From contig NC_087063.1 in the NCBI RefSeq assembly GCF_963678635.1, forward strand, positions 26,655,649-26,719,648: a DNA stretch of 64,000 nucleotides, written 5' to 3'. The notes under the pieces are model-generated. The model searched no databases and was not told the DNA's origin. It saw nothing but the letters and a program-made list of their open reading frames with translations. Below, piece by piece: positions 45,086 through 56,807 of the stretch; the first letter of the stretch is position 1; every line of letters starts with the position of its first letter. This DNA comes from Symsagittifera roscoffensis. Its lineage: Eukaryota; Xenacoelomorpha; Acoela; Convolutidae. The translations under genes were made by a program, and so were the position numbers.

Positions 45086-45382
45086 CTGAAAGTATTTTTA
45101 GATTTTTCAATCTGCTAAAAAACATGAAAGGGCAGCCGAAGGCAAATTGAGCAATAACTTATCTAATTTGTTTATAATTGGGCACCAGCGAATCTCTTTA
45201 TTTTAGTTTCGATTTTGTAATTATACAGAATAAAAAACTCACTTGAAGCTTCTAATTGAATGCGTTTGAGCTGTTTTATGAAAGGTTGTAGGTTGCTAAC
45301 TAGATACTTTTTATCATTTGATTTAAATTGTCTATTGACTGAACCGCAACACAGCTTCCTGTTTGACTAAAAAAATTTTCAG
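45086..45382. promoter_or_regulatory. Divergent intergenic interval between two head-to-head genes
   Basis: 297 bp bounded on both sides by splice-acceptor-like sequences: ACTTTCAG for the - strand gene (AG at 45,087-45,086), and TTTTCAG for the + strand gene (AG at 45,381-45,382). No TATA box stands out. If both acceptors are used in cis, both 5' UTR exons would have to lie within or beyond this short interval. Confidence 0.5.
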
Positions 45383-45388
45383 GTAACT

Positions 45389-46943
45389 ATGGCTACCGAC
45401 AAAGAACTTTGTGATGGTTATGGAAAAAACCACACAAATGCCGACGGCACTTATTTCAACCCGTGGAGCAGAGAAGCGAAAAATCTAGGATTCAATTTCA
45501 AATCAACGTCTTTTAAATTAGTCAAGTTCTTAGCTATGAGGCGAGTAATTGATGATTCTGTTCCCGATCTAAGCCAAGAATCACTGGATGAACATTTTCC
45601 TGTGATTCCTTTTGACGGTGAAAGTGAAGAAAATTCCCGTGCTCCAGATGAAGGAATGCGGTGCACGTGGTTCGGCCATGCTACCTGTTTGGTACAGTTT
45701 GATAACATATCGGTTTTGACAGATCCCGTTTTCAGTGACCGATGCGCGCCTGTCCAACTACCAGGGTTACCGAAACGTCTCAGAAAAGTGCCTTGCTATG
45801 TCGAAAAGTTACCCAAAATCGACATCGTAGTTATAAGTCATAACCATTATGATCATCTGGATTTGAACACTGTGAAGGATCTGAATAAAAGTCAAGGATC
45901 AGGCGTGAACTGGTTTGTGGGATTAGGGCTGAAAAAATGGTTCACAGATTTAGGGGTCGAAAATGTTCATGAACTTGACTGGTGGGATGAACATAAACTG
46001 AGAGATGGAGTCACAGTTGTGTTCACACCTACCCAACATTGGTCCAAGCGAACTCCATTCGATACGAATAAATCCCTATGGGGCAGTTGGATAGTGAAGG
46101 GCCCCCGCTTCAAGTTCATGCACTTAGGGGATACAGGATACTGTCAGACATTCAAAACAATTGGTGGGTGAAGCTGCTCAATGTATCTTATATTGTTTCA
46201 GTAATTAAATCAGAATTAAAAATTGAAATGAAGTCACAGAAAGTAACCAAACGTCCATTGTGGGACTGTATAAGGCGAAAACTGTATTACGTGAAAAAAG
46301 TGTTAATAGTTGTCGAAACTTTGATAAAAGTGTATATTAATACTAAAGTACACGTTTTATTATCGAAATTTTCGCCTAATTTTGTTCTTTCATTTTCACG
46401 CCCCGTCCATTGTCACTGTTGTTTATTGGCAGTTTAGCTTCTGTATCTTAATCAACAGTCGTTTTCAAATATGAATAGTTTCGCACCGCTTAAAAAGGCT
46501 AAAAAATTACCGATTATTGATATTTTCACGCAGCTCAATTTTTCGTCTCATATTTGTTTTTGTTTAGAGTATAGATGCTACGGAAAACGCGTGCGTTTTC
46601 AAACATAAAGATAAGAATGTGGAAAGTAAGAGCTTTGTTTCTGATGAACTTCATTTCAGGAGATGTGCACGGACCAATAGACCTGGCAGCTGTGCCCATT
46701 GGAGCTTACCATCCTAGAGATTTCCTCAAGGCTCAACACGTGGACCCTGTTGAAGCAGTGCAGATTCACCAGGACATTAAAGCTAAGAAAAGTGTCGGAA
46801 TTCACTGGGGCACCTTCGAATTGGGTAGGGAGGCTTTTCTGGGACCCAGACGGGAACTCGAGGCTGAATTGCAAAAGAAAAATTTATCGGACAAAGATTT
46901 TTTCACGACAGTTATTGGCGAATCTGTTCATCTTTTCCTGTGA
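45389..46943 (+). CDS. NAPEPLD: NAPE-hydrolysing phospholipase D (MBL fold), two coding exons
   Basis: Exons 45,389-46,163 and 46,660-46,943, joined in phase 1 (donor GTGGGT, acceptor CATTTCAG), give 352 residues. Known family members are about 390; the difference is a shorter N-terminus. The metal-binding motif HNHYDH is at residues 151-156. Further ligands fit His217 (PTQHW), Asp248 (GDTGYC) and His307 (GIHWGTF). WFGHATCLVQF and LTDPVFSDR are the family's early beta strands, and IGAYHPRDFLKAQHVDP its conserved C-terminal block. In other animals the enzyme cleaves N-acyl-phosphatidylethanolamine at membranes to give N-acylethanolamines such as anandamide, using zinc. The ATG follows a TTTTCAG acceptor by 6 nt. 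Without splicing the first exon runs to a TGA at 46,169. All catalytic ligands are present, so the gene looks functional. Confidence 0.93.
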
Positions 46944-47018
46944 AAAACAATCAGTTACAGAATGATTGTTTTCACATCTTCATTCTAGACTCACTTCTGC
47001 AGAAATATATTGATTGTA

Positions 47019-47024
47019 ATTAAA
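47019..47024 (+). terminator. Candidate poly(A) signal of the NAPE-PLD gene
   Basis: ATTAAA about 75 nt after the stop codon. No AATAAA is nearer. Confidence 0.4.
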
Positions 47025-48999
47025 ATATGAACTGTGAAGTGTATATAGTAAGGCAAATTGTTTCGTGAATCTTGCTTCAATTTTTATAGCAATTGTTTCT
47101 ACTTTCTGTTTTATTGGTGCTGCTTCATTGTTTAAAACGCTGATTTCAAATATGAAAAATATTTTTTAATTCGTTGGATAGTTTTGCGAAATGTGAGAAA
47201 TGTAAATAGGAAGTTATTGTTCCGACCATTGAAAATGGGGAGGAACATTGTATTGTATTCGGGTGTTTTTTTTTCTTGTGTTTTCCACGCAAATTCAGCT
47301 ACCACAATTAATTGTCGGACAGGGTTGAGTGATTTATCATATTAAAGCTCTTTTAGTCGTGATTCGAACCACGTTAAAAGGTTTCCAAAAAGTTTTCCCA
47401 GTGTTAAGAAAAACCGGTTTGAAATTTTTGATTTTTTGTCTCAATTCGAGCGAGTGAGCAGGCTTACATTAGCTTATTTATGCTTAATTTAAGCCTTGAA
47501 AATTTAGTTATACTCTAATGGAGTTAGTTTTTGGAGTTTTTAGCTTCATCATAGGAATCAAAAATTGACAAATCATTTAGAAAAAAATATATTGTTTTAT
47601 TTATTTGGTTTTTCTTGTTATTTGTCTTCAAATTTTTTTCCCAATATGCATATTTCACATATTTGTCGAAAATGGCTAAGCTCTTTTTTTTGCTCAGATT
47701 CATTTAGCACACCAAGCCGAAAAAATGACACTAATTGGAAAATTATTTTTATAATTTTTTTAAGACCTGGTCGGAACATTCTATGCTTCTTGCACAGTAA
47801 CCGGTTATCCTTGTTATGATTAGCTTTCAATCTTATGTTCATAGCAGTCTACTTGTCTAGCTAGTAAATTTTGAAAGCAGTACTCATGGCAATAGTACAC
47901 CTGCTTTATGAGCACATTTTTTGACTGACTCATTACAAACATAAGAAAACTTGAAATCTGATAACCATTGAGCCCCAAACATCAGAGGAAGAAATTTAGT
48001 ACCGTTTTGATCTGGGATATACCAGGAAGTACTCGAGGTTTTTATTTCTTTTTGTGAGATATGCAACTTAAGATCATATTTTCTTGCGCGGATTTGTTAA
48101 TTAGAGCTTTCAAAAAGAGTTTTTTTATTCGTGTTGCGTTACTTTTATCTCCAGTATATGTGATATTTTTTTTCAAGAAAAGTTTTTGCGTGTTCACGCT
48201 CAAATTTGATTTTTGCAGTTTGACTTTAAATTTATTTTTCAGTTCTGTTCATTTCTTTTGTCGAAACGAAGGCGAACTCCACTATCGAAGAGCAAGAGCG
48301 TCAAGGTCACATAAAACGTAACCGATTTGTAGTTTTGTAACTGGATTTAAATTTTCTGATTTGCCAGCGGAAAAAAGTACCGATTTTTATATTTTGCTCA
48401 AATTGGGTTAATTTCTATGGAGAATGTGTCAACTATTAATTGTTCCTGAAGTTTAAAGAGCTTTAAGGCCATACCTTTTTTCATTGAAAATCACAAACTG
48501 TTTTTTTTCAAGAAACTTGTCAATAGTTTTTTCCTGTTTCCTTGCGTGCATTGACTATTTTCCAACTGTCTGTTGGCCATTTTTGCCCTTAGAAACTTAC
48601 GGACACTATTGAAAAATTAGTTCAATGTTAAACACGCATGTCTAGAAATAAGATCACAAAGCCAAGTTGCATAAATTAGTTGGTGTAGATGTAAAGCTCC
48701 AAACTTGGCCGATATTTAAAATATGATTCAATTCACAGCAGGATTTTTTCTCAACGTATTTGTTTAAAAAATTCCGGCTTGCTGGTTGTCGCTTGCTTCT
48801 GAATCGATTTGTTTGCGTTTTATGATTGTCCTTCAAATGCTTTGGTTGTTGTTGTAGTTGAGGCGAGGGGCAGCTTATAAAATTTTGCCTTGTTGTTCTG
48901 ATGTTGTTTTAGATGTTTGTAAGTTTAGTCCGGAATGATTGACGTGTTATTACAGTACTCCTTTGATGGTTGATTGCTTAGCTATATTTGTTTGAATTC
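47025..48999. other. Intergenic AT-rich sequence, no gene recognised
   Basis: T-rich with short ORFs lacking motifs. The words TTATCATATTAAAGCTCTTTT at 47,335 and TGTATCGTATTAAGTCCTTT at 51,244, each preceded by CAATTGTC-like sequence, suggest a dispersed repeat. Confidence 0.4.
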
Positions 49000-51050
49000 T
49001 TTCATTGGAAGCTTGTTCGGTTCGTCGTCTAGTCCAAATCTCACAGCGCGGCCCCGCTTGGCTGCCCCTGGGTAAAAAGGGGCCCAATTCCAGTTACTGT
49101 GACGTGTCTAGCTGTTCTGGTTGACAAATCTGCGAATTACCAGACAGAGGAAAGGTGATGGTTCCATAGCTGAAGCTATGGTTGAGCATGGAATCGATAC
49201 TGGTAATCACGTGCGGGCTGGACTGATGTGCTTGAGGGCTGGTCCAAACCAAAAAAGGAGGTTGTTGGTATCATGTGGGGTGTTAGAGCACTTTGGGGAC
49301 AAAGGGGTTTGTTGAGGTAGGAATCAAGTAGAAAAGAGAAGCTGACGAGTAGATGGGCTAGGACGGAACTGGGTTTTCGACTGAGTACGAGTACTTTTTT
49401 TGGAGATGGAAAATGTTCATGTGTCAAGTGTGTCAATGGAAACCGTTTTTGTGAACAATTGTCGGTAGGGTCGACCAAGTCAATGAGGAGGCACGCATTG
49501 TAGATTTTGATCAAATTTAATTTGTCCGAGAGGTTGATAATCTCGAGTATTGGTCTTTCGGGGTGATTTAGGTGGCAATTGGGAAGAGGTGTATTTTGTG
49601 TTTGTTTTGAACAGTTACAGTGAGGAGGGCAAAGTTATGTACAGTTTGTAGTCTTTTTGATGGAGTTAGTGCTTGCTGGGGAAGCGTGCTCTAGGACAAC
49701 TCTTATCAAAGCTGCATGCGTAATTTGAAGCGTTTCATTCCTTGGCCCCAGTTAATGCCGGCTAAGGTTTTTAGAACTGAGCTACGTTTCTTGGTTTCAT
49801 CAACTTATTCACTAGAGTTTAGTAGGAAGCAAAGTGCTGTGGGCATAGTTTCATGCAAAGAGATTCCAGGTGACAGGGTTTGTTTCGAAGTGGGTGAACA
49901 TTTCGTTCTTACGAGTTGAAAGGGATATAAGTAGAACTCGTTATTTCGTCTGTTATCAATAATTCTTTATCGTCTTCGGAATCTTTGGATTCCCAGAGGG
50001 GGGTGTTATATTTGATGTCACCGAGTGATAGTCTTTCCGAGTCATTTAATGGATGGATTATAGGTTTTAGGAAGTCATGGGTGCACGAGGATAACGGAGG
50101 CTTGTAAAAATTCATTGACCAAGGTTTTAAGATTTGTAGTGATGATATTTTTGGTCTCGAATTCTAGTGACGTGGCTACAGTCAATGTTATGAGAGTTTT
50201 GTTGTTACAGTTGAGCTGGGTTTCCTGCAGAGCAGCAATGTGGATCTTATTTGTCTCTAGGTAGACGCAAGCTCGTGGCTTTACCACTGATGCGGCTGCA
50301 TTTTTTGCAATAAGCGGAGACCGTGTGACAAGTGTTGATGGACGATGGAGAATCGTGGCCAGTTTCTGTTTTTTTAGTGGGGTATTAGATGTGGCGATTT
50401 TAAGTTGAGGAATGCAGAAAATTGAATTTCTTGAGGGAGGGATGGTGGTATATAATTGTTTTTGGAACGCGGTTTGGTTGATTTGTAGTTCCGGAGTTTA
50501 GACGGAAGATTATGTGTACAGGCGAGGGTGAGTTTGTTGAAAATGGTCTAGTAAAATTGGATGAATGATTAGATGCCGACTCGATGAGTGGTGTTGCATA
50601 AAGAAAGGTGCGTAAGCGTTTTTAAGTAGTAATTTCTAGCTGTTTGGGTAGGAATGTGTGGAGTTGTTTGGTTGTGTTCAGGTCCCCATTAGATCCAGCC
50701 GCTGGAGTGACCTAATTTGCTAAAACGAGAACGAAAAATCAGAGATTTGCATGGTTCGCATTTGCAATCACTGCGTCTTGAGTTTGATTAGATTCCTGAA
50801 ATTGGTAACAGTAATATGAGATATGTGCAGGCCGGTCCTGATCATCCCCTGGCCAAAAAATACTTGTTTTTTGTTTGCGTTGCCACTCTTGAGGGGGATT
50901 GAAGGCATTTGCAAACTTGCGATTGCCAGATTTTTTATTTGGAAGCACCTTCTCTGGAACCAAGTGCAAAAACGGAAAAGTCTAGTGTTATGTTCAACAT
51001 AGATTTCGCAAGTTTTGGACATTTGGAACTTTTGAACTGCAGCTTGTGAT
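49000..51050 (-). mobile_element. Decayed LINE remnant B (ORF1/endonuclease part)
   Basis: On the - strand, 51,022-50,739 is a charged ORF1-like stretch and 50,340-49,909 carries endonuclease motifs: NKIHIAALQETQLN (LQET catalytic Glu region), and SLGDIKYNTPLWES in the position of GDFN.H.PLW.S. Stops and frameshifts are frequent. The composition (G-rich + strand) differs from the AT-rich flanks. Boundaries are approximate and family is unknown. Confidence 0.5.
49909..50340 (-). pseudogene. LINE endonuclease fragment
   Basis: VYLETNKIHIAALQETQLNC followed after a frameshift by GDIKYNTPLWESKDSEDD, matching the first and second conserved blocks of LINE AP-endonucleases. Too short and broken to be active. 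Confidence 0.5.
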
Positions 51051-51429
51051 GTTTTTCAAATTGCCAGTTTTGTTTGTAATCAATCAATAACTCATAGTCG
51101 ACAAAGGTCTGGCAGAATATTCAAAATGAAACGTAGTGCTTTCTGATGGAATATTTGAGTTAGCTGAGATTTAGATTAACTTAGTGTTTTTTGTTTTTGT
51201 TCAATGGAAAACAGGTAGAACAATTGTCAGATGGGTTAGAGTGATGTATCGTATTAAGTCCTTTCAGTCTTGATTTAATGACTTCAATAATTTGTTTTCG
51301 GTAAAAAGAAAAAAAATGAAAAAAGATGATAGAATTTTAGAAAATGAATAAAAAATTTTTACAGATATGAATTTTTTTATGAAAAGCAGTTCTCACAGAT
51401 TTTCAAGGAAATCTTTTTGTCTATGTTTT

Positions 51430-54000
51430 ACTAAGTCTCATCACCAACCTCCATTAATAAAACAAACGATTAAAAGCTGATATCATTGAAATGCAAATAT
51501 GAGTCGTGTTTCTGTTGTAGTTGCCTCGTTGAGTGGCGGCACTGGATTTGCATCTTTCGGTAAAGTATCGTTTAAGAAGCTGGTCCGGAATTGTTGACGC
51601 GTTGGTGCAGCTTTTCTTAGTACAGAAATTCGTTTGCTTGGTTGTCCAGTTGAGAGGAATGTTCATCCGTATTTGAAGAGGAGAGGAAGGTTGATCGTTG
51701 CTTTGTCCCGTCCAAGGCTCAAATTGCAGTCTACGTCGAGTAGCATCTTAGTGAAAGGTACGATTTGACTATTTGAGGTGTTCTTTGGTTCTTTTTGCGC
51801 CGTCCATTTCGCTGAATCACGAAGCCGTCAAACAAGTAAAAGGTATGACGGTGATGTGTGCTCACGCCAATTCCGTATCTGCGGAACATTTGCCAAAGAG
51901 ACGAATATCGTTTCACTGACCATCACGGACATTAAAAGAGGTGATTATCATAGTGTAAGTTTTTACATCTCTGGGCATGCATTGGATACACTCGGGTGAT
52001 GGTTACTGAAGAGTTTTTTAAATGTAAGTAGCCAGGGAGTAGTTGGAAGAGGCTGGAACGAGCTTTTTTTTATTGAGTGAGAGCTCAGTTGGGAAGATAA
52101 GAGTTTTTTTGGGGTATGGGCGCAGTTTCAATGTAATTGGAACCCCCTCGTGATGGGAGTATTTTCTTGATTTGGGGCTGAATTCTCTTCTTGTTGTGCT
52201 TATTGGGGTCGATAAGATATTCAGACGGGCTGCGTTATGGCTTTATCGCTAGTTTCGTTTGTCTGGGAGGCTCTGTTGTTTCTAGTGTTGCTATTACAAT
52301 TAGTTTGGTTAAAAATGCGGGAGTATTTTGGTAGATTCTTTTGCTTGACTACGGTAAAAACGTGGTATTTATATTATATAAGTGATTTATTTGAGTCATT
52401 TAGTGCTTTCAGTTACTTTTCAGACGGCGGTATTTTGTTTTGCTTCTAATCTTTAGATTGAAGAGGAAGTGGTTGAGTATGACCACGCTTGGGTGGCGAT
52501 CTCGAAGATAAGTTTGGTCATTTGGGTAATAAGGAATGTTTCCCTACTTTGGCCCCAGATAGTGACGGCATGGGGGGCTTTTAGCTAGAGCTTTGCTGCT
52601 TTCTTCAATTGCGTGGACTTTTCAGTGTTTAAAATAGCTACGGAGTGTTTGTAATTTTAGTCCTAGACTTAGGTTGTGTTTCAGAGATGAAATTATGTTG
52701 TCTGTATTTTGACGTTGTGTGTAGTTATTTGCGTCAAGGGAGAAAAGTGCTGCTAGCTCTTTGATGAAGAGCATTCTAAGTTAAATCTATATATATAAGT
52801 AGTAATAGAACAGGGTGGGAGATATAACTCTGCCTTATGGAACTCCACTGTAGGCTAAATAAGGTTTTCGCCTGTCTACCACTCTGGTAGTTTTTAAACC
52901 AGCATAAAAAAACGGCATGTAGTTCTTAAGCAGGGGCACAACAGCGGTTCGCCGTGATAAGCTGTACAGCTCGTATGTTGGTCCTATCCCTCGTGGTCCT
53001 ATCCCTCGTGCGGTTGCTCACAATGCTGCGTTGTCTAGAAAGCTTAAGACTTTGTGCAGAGCAGAAGCCATTCTTGAGCAGTTTTGGTTCTGAATGTTTT
53101 TGACGAGGAGTTTAATAGTTCTTCAACATTTACGATATCGGGGCCAAGTAGAGAGACCAGGTGATGATTTAGAGCGGATAGGATTTTTGGGGCTTTTAAA
53201 GGGGAAGTAGGGCAGCCGTTTTCCAAATAGATTAGATCTGCGATCGACTCAGGTGAATCATTTTCATTTGGTACGTGGGGGCAGTTTGGTTCGGATGTGC
53301 TCTAAAATGAATTTGAGCTCTAAATGAGTTCATTGTTACCGATGGATAATTTTCTTAATATAAAGCTGGGGTACATCGGGTAAGGGAAGTGTAGCAATGC
53401 GGGTGATTTCTCTATCTTCAGAAGCGTTTGAAATTGACTAGGGTGTGGTCAAGGACTTGGAACGGATTGTGTGTTGTGATTGGATTCTTTGGGCCGTGAT
53501 CCGTTCAAGTTGCGAATTAGTCGCCAGTTTTCACTTTCTTGAATGTGTGACCACTGGAAGACGCTAACTCTAGACAGGTTTACTTGTTCTCTCTGGGTTT
53601 TTGGTAAGTTTTGCGTTGAGAGCACTAACATGTCACATGTTCTTAACTATTTGACCTCTGGCGAGTATTTGGCCCGTGGAGAGTATCTCATTTACTTGGA
53701 CAGCAAAGTTAGTCTTCCTGTTCTTAAGGTCTGAAGGTTTTGCTATTAGCGAGGTACTATGGAGATATCTATTGGTAGATCGAACGAGCTTAGGGTGCTT
53801 AGTGGCGCCCAATAGAAGTATTTGGCGAACGTTTGCGGAGGCGACGGAGATGTCAGGTGATGTAGTTTATTGGAATGTGGGTATGCGTGTTTGATCGTCC
53901 GTGTTGAATAGGATGTAAGTATAAGTATCGGATTTCCAGAGGCAATATTGAACGTCCATGTCGCCAATTATTTGGCTTTTAGTTTGTGTTTTATTGGTTA
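51430..54000 (-). mobile_element. Decayed LINE remnant A (endonuclease end and RT)
   Basis: On the - strand, 53,967-53,750 reads GDMDVQYCLWKS...TTSPDISVAS, like the end of a LINE endonuclease. At 52,849-52,811 SGVP-stop-GRVISPTL matches the RT motif SGVPQGSVLSPTLF with Gln changed to TAA (52,837-52,835). The rest is riddled with stops. Same orientation as remnant B; the two may be one family. Confidence 0.5.
52811..52849 (-). pseudogene. LINE RT motif with Gln-to-stop
   Basis: SGVP*GRVISPTL, followed by FYYYLYI. This is the RT B-domain signature upstream of the catalytic Asp pair; I could not find a clear FADD box downstream. Confidence 0.6.
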
Positions 54001-54352
54001 TCAGAAATTTTGGTGGTACAATGAACGCCGAGAAATGTATCATAATTTCATTTAGATTTTCGGCCAGTTAGACGTGATTGCACTATGAAAGCAATCGTCG
54101 AAATAAGTAATAAATACGCTGTTTTCTACTTTCTACGTAACCGACAAACATGAACTGAAGTATTTCATTTTTGTCGACTCCGATTATACTGCCACTCCGC
54201 GAATAATGAAATGATATTTCAGGTTGTATGCTTATGCTTATTCAAACAAACGATTAGACGAATCTAATTAAATGAAGTTAATGAGTCGACAGGTTTTTTC
54301 TGGAGGATCAGGAGAGCAGAAAGATGATGAAAGAGAGTATTCGATTTCAATG

Positions 54353-55547
54353 GTTTCACAAAGGCGGAGGACTATGGCCCCCATAGAAAACAATTATCTT
54401 GACCGCAAGAGGGCTCGAAAATCACAGAAGTTCGAAACATTTCTCAAGTCCGTAAGTATTTATGTGACATCACTTCATGATGTCATTTATTCTAATTAAT
54501 CATTTGAACCGAATAGATTACATAATTCACCTAGATGATAAAATAGAGCTGCATCATATATTTATTTAACTATGTAAACATTGATGGTAATAAATACCAA
54601 TCATTGGAATCTTTTATCGAGCTAGAAATCAATTGGAGACAAATCAACTGAATAAAATATTCTAACCATGCTCTTACTTTCGCCGATCGGCTTGCGAGAT
54701 ATCAGAAGCTAGGAATCGGAACCAGCATCCTTTAAAGCAAGATAGGTCTTAACCGCTCGAGACATATCTAAAATAATGAATCCAATCTAAGTACAATTGA
54801 TAGCCAGTAGCGCTAAATAAAATTACCAATTGAACAGCTCGCATTACACTAAACGACAATATATCCGTATTATCCATCCGCCGGATACGGTATATTATAT
54901 GGTGACTTTCGCGGGAATTTCTACTTCTGGATACAAAACAGACATCGGCAATTCCAAACATCATAATTCGAGCAGAAAGTGACAACAACTTTGCTGACGC
55001 AGAACAGCGAAAAACAGCTTGATCAGCACAGCAATGCTCAGATGTTGGCGGCAGAGCAACATTTATTAAACAACTAACAGATAAAGAAAGGAAAAGAAGA
55101 CACTCAAAACTTTTCAACATCTCTGGGTTGACAACTTCCTCAATCTACAGAAGCAGATATGTGGATTGTGTCCTACAACTTCTCTACTTTTGGCTCCAGT
55201 CAGATGGTATGTCAAGTGAGCTCCTGACAAGGCAGAACAGAAAGTAGATGAAAGGTTTTCAACGCCAAAACAGTTAGTAAAACAGATAAACTCAAAACCC
55301 ACAATTGCAGTAAATTGATATTGTAACTAATAAGTTCCCCAACCACAAAAAAGTGAAGTAACAGAAATATTAGCAAACCTGATGGCAATAATAACCAAAA
55401 ACAGAATAGCAAAAGCTGCATAAAGTATAAATAATCCAAAATTGCGAAAGTCTAGCAAAATTTTCTTGTGTTCCCCTTAAATCGACTAAGTGCTGTGCTT
55501 TGTCATCAACTGTTTCATAAACTTGATATTCTTTCAACTGTAATAAG
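54353..55547 (+). other. Leader/LTR region of the + strand Gypsy element
   Basis: About 1.2 kb before the gag ATG without a convincing frame. Two candidate LTR starts exist: TATGGCCCCCATAG after the purine run AAAGGCGGAGGA (about 54,374), or TGTGACATCACTTCATGATG (54,463), which contains the inverted repeat TGACATCA/TGATGTCA. No primer-binding site is recognisable. The same sequence recurs at 56,774-57,968. Confidence 0.45.
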
Positions 55548-56773
55548 ATGGCACACGCGAAAATTTTGGTCGAACCTTACGGAGGAACAGAAACCGATGA
55601 CTTTCAGCAGTTTGAGCAATTGTTCCGAGGATAAATCGGAGTAGCGGGAATCGACCCTGGCCAACAAGCGAACTTCTTACAACTACATCTACGAGAAGCG
55701 GCACTACGGTTTTACCAGACGCTGCCAGCAGCAATCAGAGCGAACGTGGAGAACAGCCTCACCGCTCTAAGGGATCACTTTTGCAATCCGCAGCTCCAGG
55801 AAGTCCACGTACTGAAGTTAGAACAGCTCCGGTACGACTCCAAAACCGATTCACCCGAGAACTTCTTGGTGAACTTGACGAATAAAGCGCAACGAGCGTA
55901 TCCAACGCCAGATTTGCCAGCTGTCGACCCAATCGATGTTGCATTAAACGGAGCACCATTAGTAGCAGACACGGCGAGATTTCATCGAGAAACTGCACAA
56001 AGACAAGAAAGAATAGATGCAGTAAATGATAATCGTAATGAACAAATTAGACGATTGTTCATAAAAGGAATGCCAAACTGGCTGCGATCAAAATTCATGG
56101 AGCAACCACAAGCAACTACTGTCCAAGAATTGTGTAATTTGACAAAGAAGCAAATCATGATTCGAGAAGTATGCCGAAAAGAAGATTACCCGGAAGACGG
56201 ATTTAATGAAGTAAATGACAGAGTCTCAGAAAATTTAATCAGTGCTCTCACAAAATCGTCCACAAATCAGGAACAAATTGAGAAGCAGATCAACGAGATG
56301 AGATCACAAATAGCTGAGCAGTCAAAGAAACAATCGAATCCGCCTTTTCAACAAAACAAGAACAACACCAACCAAAATGGTCAGTTTAGTGGTAATCAAA
56401 ATCAAAATAATTTGCCTGGACAGCAACAAAGTGGCAGGAAAGGCAAAAGCAGAAATAATTGGCAAAATCAATTTGGATTTAGCAATAATCAGCCTAATTT
56501 CCAAAATATGGGACCAATTGCACCTCAGCAATATCCTCCATGGTACCTATACCAACAGTACCAAAATATGCAGCAAAATCAACCGATAGTGCAAATCCAA
56601 CCAGCACAGGTACAGCCAAACGCGAACTACCTGCAACAACAACAACACTTCACTGGAAACCAGACAGCGCAAGCTGAAACTCAATTTCCTGGTGGACCTT
56701 TTGCACCAGGGGTTCGACCACCAGCAAAACGCTGCGACATCTGTGGAAAGTTTTATCACACAGCAAGTCAATG
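54353..56773. repeat. 2,421-bp tandem duplicate, copy 1
   Basis: Leader plus most of gag, repeated immediately at 56,774-59,194. Junction microhomology TCAATG occurs at 54,347, 56,768 and 59,189. Differences noticed by eye: T/A at 54,903 versus 57,324, G/A at 55,507 versus 57,928, and A/G at 55,599 versus 58,020 (approximate). Confidence 0.95.
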
Positions 56774-56807
56774 GTTTCACAAAGGCGGAGGACTATGGCC
56801 CCCATAG
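55548..56807 (+). pseudogene. Gypsy gag, extra truncated copy
   Basis: ATG 55,548 reads MAHAKILVEPYGGTETDDFQ, has TAA at codon 29 (55,632-55,634), then stays open for 390 codons. It contains a capsid-like region (FLVNLTNKAQRAYPTPDLP; IRRLFIKGMPNWLRSKFMEQ) and a Gln/Asn-rich stretch. It is cut inside the zinc knuckle after YHTASQ by the duplication junction and ends in 11 codons of leader sequence. Confidence 0.85.

Noticed and set aside
46078..46437. 119-codon + strand open frame across the NAPE-PLD intron
   Set aside because: Out of frame with the enzyme and extends into the intron. The phase-1 splice to 46,660 restores the conserved protein.
50739..51022. Independent host gene on the - strand
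   Set aside because: Two overlapping short frames without splice support, adjacent to LINE endonuclease motifs. Better read as a LINE ORF1 remnant.
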